A program made the position numbers and the translations under genes. This document shows positions 49,803 to 53,765 of a stretch of DNA of 53,765 nucleotides, in pieces; the stretch's first letter is position 1, and each line of letters starts with the position of its first letter. The notes below the pieces were generated by a model. That model saw only the letters and a list, made by a program, of their open reading frames with translations, did no database searches and had not been told where the DNA came from. The DNA lies in NCBI GenBank assembly GCA_003216635.1, contig QCIO01000008.1:1-53765 (forward strand), read 5' to 3'. Source of the DNA: Prochlorococcus sp. AG-402-L23 (lineage in GTDB: Bacteria > Cyanobacteriota > Cyanobacteriia > PCC-6307 > Cyanobiaceae).

Positions 49803-50096
49803 TTACTTCTTATTTGATGTTTTACGACTAAACATCGCGAGCATTCGATCTGTTACAAAGAAGCCGCCTACAACGTTGAAAAGAGCAAATCCAAGAGAAA
49901 CTGAACCAATGATTAAAAGTGGTACGTTACCTTCTGCTTTTACAATTAAAGTCAAGGCTGCAAGCATTGTTATTCCTGAAATTGCATTTGCTCCACTCAT
50001 TAAAGGTGTATGAAGAGTAGGAGGAACTTTTCCAATTAACTCGAGGCCCAATAAACTGCCAAGTAGAAGAACCCAAAGAAGACTTATAAAAGACAT
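49803..50096 (-). CDS. pntA2: NAD(P) transhydrogenase subunit alpha part 2
   Basis: 97 residues. The membrane segment that in E. coli is fused to PntA: helices around LWVLLLGSLLGLELIGKVPPTLHTPLMSGANAISGITMLAALTLIV. The conserved PPTLHTPLMSG motif identifies it. Split form is usual in cyanobacteria and alphaproteobacteria. 12 bp after pntA1. Confidence 0.94.
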   Translation of the reverse strand: MSFISLLWVLLLGSLLGLELIGKVPPTLHTPLMSGANAISGITMLAALTLIVKAEGNVPLLIIGSVSLGFALFNVVGGFFVTDRMLAMFSRKTSNKK

Positions 50097-50108
50097 AATT
50101 TTAAAACC

Positions 50109-51239
50109 TCAATTTTCAAAAACTTTATTTTGAAGAACAACTCCTTCATCGCTTAATAAACATCCAGAAATGAGTTCATCCTCTTTATCTAATTTAATTA
50201 CACCATCTTTTATAAATGGTGTAATCAAAGATGTTAAGTTCTTAGCATAAAGTGAACTTGCATCATAAGGAACTGAGGAGGGTAATTCTCCCGCTCCTAT
50301 AAGTTTTACCCCATCTTTGATAATAGTTTCATTTGATTTTGTTCCTTCGCAATTCCCTCCCTGAGAAACTGCTAAATCAATAACTACTGCACCAGGCCTC
50401 ATTTTTTCAATCATGGGAGAGTCTATTAAAACAGGGGCCTTTTTACCAAGAACTTGCGCAGTACATATAGCAACATCAGCTTCAGATAAATATTTAGTTA
50501 AAGTTGCTTTCTGTTTTGAGAGGAATTCGGGTGTTACAGCTTTTGCATAACCTCCTGCCTCTCCTGGCTTTTCCTCAACTTCAGGAAGTTCTATAAATCT
50601 TGCTCCTAGGGACTCTACTTGTTCTTTAACAGCAGGTCTAATATCAGATACAAATACTATTGCTCCAAGTCTTTTTGCTGTCGCAACTGCCTGTAATCCG
50701 GCGACGCCTCCACCAAGAACCACTACTTTGGCAGGTTGGACTGTCCCTGCTGCAGTCATAAGCATTGGGAAGTATCTATCTAACTCACTTGCAGCCAAAA
50801 GAACTGCTTTATATCCAGCAATATTGGCTTGCGAAGAAAGAACATCAGAAGATTGAGCTCTACTAATCCTCGGAAGCAACTCTAGTGATAAAGCTGAAAT
50901 CTTATTACTATTTATAATCCTAAGAAGTTCCTTATTACCATATGGGTTAAGAAGACCAAGAAGAACAGCGCCTTTCTTTAACTTAGTTAAATTATCCTCT
51001 GATGGAGTTTGAACACAAAATATTAAGTCCGCTTCACCCCAAATTTTTTGATCTAAGTTATTTATTATTGTTCCGCCCGACTCTTCATATGATAAGTCAC
51101 TAAATCCTGATAATTTTCCTGCTGAACTTTCAATATAAACATCACATCCAAGGCTTTTTAATTTCTTTACCGCTCCTGGCGTAGCTGAAACTCTCCTTTC
51201 ACCAGAGCTTGTTTCGGAAGGAATAAGTATCTTTGTCAA
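50109..51239 (-). CDS. pntA: NAD(P) transhydrogenase subunit alpha part 1
   Basis: 376 residues, the soluble NAD(H)-binding dI domain. N-terminal PSETSSGERRVSATP (hydride-transfer arginines in the family's E-R-R), later RAQSSDVLSSQANIAGYKAVL and the dinucleotide-binding VVVLGGGVAGLQAVATAKRLGA. C-terminus has the glutamate in LPSSVPYDASSLYAKN. First gene of the pnt operon, read away from the gene at 51367. Confidence 0.96.
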   Translation of the reverse strand: MTKILIPSETSSGERRVSATPGAVKKLKSLGCDVYIESSAGKLSGFSDLSYEESGGTIINNLDQKIWGEADLIFCVQTPSEDNLTKLKKGAVLLGLLNPYGNKELLRIINSNKISALSLELLPRISRAQSSDVLSSQANIAGYKAVLLAASELDRYFPMLMTAAGTVQPAKVVVLGGGVAGLQAVATAKRLGAIVFVSDIRPAVKEQVESLGARFIELPEVEEKPGEAGGYAKAVTPEFLSKQKATLTKYLSEADVAICTAQVLGKKAPVLIDSPMIEKMRPGAVVIDLAVSQGGNCEGTKSNETIIKDGVKLIGAGELPSSVPYDASSLYAKNLTSLITPFIKDGVIKLDKEDELISGCLLSDEGVVLQNKVFEN

Positions 51240-51366
51240 TTTATTTATTTTTTTAACATACTAAATATAAATTGAAGAAAGTCAAAAGTCTTGGATTTTT
51301 GTTAAAAATATATTTTCTTTTCTATAAAAAATAGCTATCTAGAATATATAAGTACTAAATAATCTA

Positions 51367-51945
51367 ATGAGTTTAAAAGCAATCGAATGCCCTGATGGAG
51401 TATGTCACAGTCATCACGGTGGTCATGCTGTTCCAAGGCAAACTATGCAGAAAAACCTAGAAAAGCATGGTAAAGACTGGTGTGAGAAATTAGCAGAGAG
51501 AATTTATGAAATGTCAGTTGATACTTATTCACAGACAGTCATGCCAAGTCTCCACTCAGCAGGTTGGCAAAGGAGACATTTAGATTGGGAATTTAAGCTA
51601 GCAGAGAATGATTCTGAACCTGATGAAGCTCTTGTTGATGGAATTATTAATGCCACAGAAAGCTTTTTGAGAAGTAGTGAGGTGCATCGATTATTTATTC
51701 AGGAATTAGTCCAGGGCACATTTGAGGAAGCAAATGACAAAAAAATAATTTCTAAAGCAATAAAATCCATCATTGAAGAAGAAATTGTTAGTTCACTAAG
51801 AGAAAAGAAAGAAACTCTTTTAAAAAAAATATCCGCAAAATTAATATCAGAAGAAAAAATTAGCGAGGAACTTGCCATAAATTCAGCAAAAGAAGGTTAT
51901 GAGGAAGTTGAAAGGCTACTTGCAAATCATAGCGAGGCAGTTTAA
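51367..51945 (+). CDS. Conserved cyanobacterial protein, function unknown
   Basis: 192 residues, soluble. An N-terminal His/Cys motif (CPDGVCHSHHGGHAVPR) could bind a metal. The middle (DWCEKLAERIYEMSVDTYSQTVMPSLHSAGWQRRHLDWEFKLAE) looks strongly conserved, and the rest is long charged helices (REKKETLLKKISAKLI). No named domain recognised. Divergent from pntA; its promoter must lie in the 127-bp gap. Confidence 0.7.
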   Translation: MSLKAIECPDGVCHSHHGGHAVPRQTMQKNLEKHGKDWCEKLAERIYEMSVDTYSQTVMPSLHSAGWQRRHLDWEFKLAENDSEPDEALVDGIINATESFLRSSEVHRLFIQELVQGTFEEANDKKIISKAIKSIIEEEIVSSLREKKETLLKKISAKLISEEKISEELAINSAKEGYEEVERLLANHSEAV

Positions 51946-52099
51946 ACCAATTTCTTTATATTTTCTTTATTATTACCGCAAAAATCCGCTCAAATATAAA
52001 CTAAAGATTAAATTATTGTTTGGAAGTACAAAGTTGTAACTTATTAGACAATATATCTGTTCTCCGATGTGTTTATCTATAAACAACTTATAACCTTCA

Positions 52100-52324
52100 A
52101 TGGACAATTTCATTAGAAAAAGGATCGACATAGCGACCTGTTGGGCTACTAACAGAATTTCTGCAATGGATACTTTAGAAAGATATGAAGATAGTTATGC
52201 AATCGCAGAAGAATTTAGAGAGTGGATATTACATATTGGAGAAAATAACGAAAATTTAAAAGATTCTGTTTTAAACTTCCCAAAGGAATTAAAAAAGTTA
52301 TTAGACCAAAAAGTCAACGATTAA
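52100..52324 (+). CDS. Conserved small hypothetical protein
   Basis: 74 residues, soluble, helical (RKRIDIATCWATNRISAMDTLERYEDSYAIAEEFREW). No membrane span or signal. Sits between the gene at 51367 and the thioredoxin reductase gene, all on the plus strand but 80-150 bp apart. Function unknown. Confidence 0.65.
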   Translation: MDNFIRKRIDIATCWATNRISAMDTLERYEDSYAIAEEFREWILHIGENNENLKDSVLNFPKELKKLLDQKVND

Positions 52325-52403
52325 GTAATAAATCTATCGAGTGAAATCCGCCCTACATTATTTGGGTTTGTTTATTATTATTAATAGTGAAATTAGCAAA
52401 TAA

Positions 52404-53765
52404 ATGGAAAATAAAGAGAAGATTTTAAACGTAGAAAATGTAGTAATTATAGGTTCAGGTCCTGCAGGTTACACTGCTGCAATTTACGCAGCAAGAGCAA
52501 ATCTTCAACCATTGCTCGTAACAGGATTTAATTCAGGTGGAATTCCCGGTGGGCAATTAATGACCACAACATTTGTTGAAAATTATCCAGGTTTCCCAGA
52601 TGGAGTACTAGGTCCTGAATTGATGGATCTAATGAAGGCTCAAGCAGAAAGATGGGGCACTAATTTATACGAAAGTGATGTTGTCTCAATAAATATTGAT
52701 TCACATCCCTTTGAATTAAAAACTTTAGAAGGAACTATAAAATCTAACTCAATTATTATTGCAACTGGAGCAAGTGCAAATAGATTAGGCGTGATAAATG
52801 AAGATAAATTTTGGAGTAAAGGAATAAGTGCTTGTGCAATATGTGATGGAGCGACCCCACAATTTAGAGATGAAGAATTAGCTGTTATTGGAGGGGGCGA
52901 CTCTGCATGTGAAGAAGCAGCATATCTCACAAAGTATGGAAGCAAAGTGCATTTGATTGTTAGATCAGAAAAATTAAGGGCTAGCGCAGCAATGGTAGAT
53001 AGAGTAAAAGCTAATCAAAAGATAGAAATTCATTGGAACACAAAAGTTAATAAAGCTGATGGCTCTGAATGGCTTGAGAAAATAGAAACTATTCACTCTC
53101 AAGAAGGTAAAGGTGAAATCAATATAAAAGGTCTTTTTTACGCGATAGGGCACACTCCAAATACGAAGTTCTTAGGCAACAAAATTGATTTAGATAATAA
53201 AGGATATATTGATTGCAAATCAGGAAGACCAGAAACATCTATCGAAGGCATCTTCGCTGCAGGTGATGTTGTTGATTCTGAGTGGAGACAAGGCGTTACC
53301 GCTGCAGGAACTGGATGCATGGCAGCATTAGCTACTGAAAGATGGTTAGCCGAGAAAAACTTAGCAAAAACTATAGTCAGAGAAACTCCCGAACCAGAAA
53401 AAAAACTTAATTCATCAGATTTTAATGAAGAAGAAGTTAATGAAGATACTTTCGATTCAAATTCTGAATGGCAAAAAGGTAGTTATGCATTGAGGAAACT
53501 TTATCACGAGAGTAAAAAACCTATCTTAGTAATTTTCAGTTCCCCAAGCTGCGGCCCATGTCATGTTTTGAAACCTCAGTTAAAAAGGGTAATTAAAGAA
53601 CTTGATGGTGCAGTGCTCGGCGTTGAAATAGATATTGATAAAGATCAAGATATTGCAAAACAAGCTGGTATTAATGGCACACCAACAGTACAACTTTTTA
53701 AAGAAAAATTATTAAAAAAACAATGGCAAGGTGTTAAACAAAGAAGTGAGTTTAAAGAAGCGATA
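52404..53765 (+). CDS. trxB: NADPH-thioredoxin reductase with C-terminal thioredoxin (NTRC), partial
   Basis: 454 codons to the window edge, C-terminus missing. The N-terminal reductase has the FAD-binding VVIIGSGPAGYTAAIYAARA, the redox dithiol CAICDG and the NADP-binding VIGGGDSACEEAAYL, then IFAAGDV. After a charged linker (about residues 333-352) a thioredoxin domain begins with the active site SPSCGPCHVLKP and GTPTVQLF. This fused architecture is NTRC, which uses NADPH to reduce 2-Cys peroxiredoxins and regulates photosynthetic metabolism. About 10-20 residues are missing at the end. Confidence 0.93.
   Translation, partial: MENKEKILNVENVVIIGSGPAGYTAAIYAARANLQPLLVTGFNSGGIPGGQLMTTTFVENYPGFPDGVLGPELMDLMKAQAERWGTNLYESDVVSINIDSHPFELKTLEGTIKSNSIIIATGASANRLGVINEDKFWSKGISACAICDGATPQFRDEELAVIGGGDSACEEAAYLTKYGSKVHLIVRSEKLRASAAMVDRVKANQKIEIHWNTKVNKADGSEWLEKIETIHSQEGKGEINIKGLFYAIGHTPNTKFLGNKIDLDNKGYIDCKSGRPETSIEGIFAAGDVVDSEWRQGVTAAGTGCMAALATERWLAEKNLAKTIVRETPEPEKKLNSSDFNEEEVNEDTFDSNSEWQKGSYALRKLYHESKKPILVIFSSPSCGPCHVLKPQLKRVIKELDGAVLGVEIDIDKDQDIAKQAGINGTPTVQLFKEKLLKKQWQGVKQRSEFKEAI

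Noticed and set aside
1-53765. CRISPR arrays, insertion sequences, integrases, rRNA
   Set aside because: Scanned for evenly spaced repeats, transposase motifs and rRNA-like GC-rich blocks; none found.

Overview
The window reads as a piece of a high-light-adapted Prochlorococcus chromosome. The DNA is very AT-rich, genes are tightly packed on both strands, and TTG/GTG starts are frequent. Many 30-100 residue proteins belong to families I associate with marine picocyanobacteria (DUF3764, DUF3303, DUF1651, DUF2839, DUF3721, high-light-inducible proteins). The genus assignment is inferred from this gene content; no rRNA or complete tRNA is present to confirm it. A HLII-type strain able to use nitrate would fit best.

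Layout. 1-1.7 kb: start of a repeat-type surface protein (minus, runs off the window) and a family-4 glycosyltransferase, probably the edge of a variable region. 1.9-17 kb: an accessory-looking stretch dominated by very small genes, with rluF and an SRAP protein (4-5.5 kb), a compact five-gene overlapping operon (8.6-9.5 kb), a pair of PsbY-like membrane proteins (14 kb) and two candidate small-RNA regions (7.2-7.4 and 13.4-13.7 kb). 17.1-21.9 kb: an SLC6-type sodium symporter, SelO, a secreted cupin and small genes.

22.0-33.5 kb: a complete nitrate assimilation cluster. nrtP imports nitrate/nitrite, narB reduces nitrate (with the accessory factor narM), and nirA reduces nitrite to ammonium (followed by a HEAT-like protein of unknown role). 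moaA, moaC, moaD, moaE, moaB, moeA and mobA build the molybdenum cofactor that NarB needs. Two perfect GTA-N8-TAC boxes lie between the divergent nrtP-narB and mobA-moaA transcription units. One-mismatch versions lie in front of nirA and between moaC and narM, so the whole cluster looks like an NtcA (nitrogen-control) regulon. No molybdate transporter is present in the window.

33.5-38.9 kb: small genes, including one secreted protein interrupted in a poly-T tract, a class-I glutamine amidotransferase, and a cluster of four high-light-inducible genes with a 59-residue partner. 38.9-53.8 kb: conserved housekeeping genes: ychF, an HlyD-type efflux adaptor, polA, cysS, dxr, a ferredoxin-like protein, a YheT-type hydrolase, the proton-translocating transhydrogenase (pntA in two pieces plus pntB), and a thioredoxin reductase fused to thioredoxin (NTRC) cut by the right edge.

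Most of the small genes were recognised only from their reading frames and family resemblance. Regulatory and RNA calls are pattern-based.
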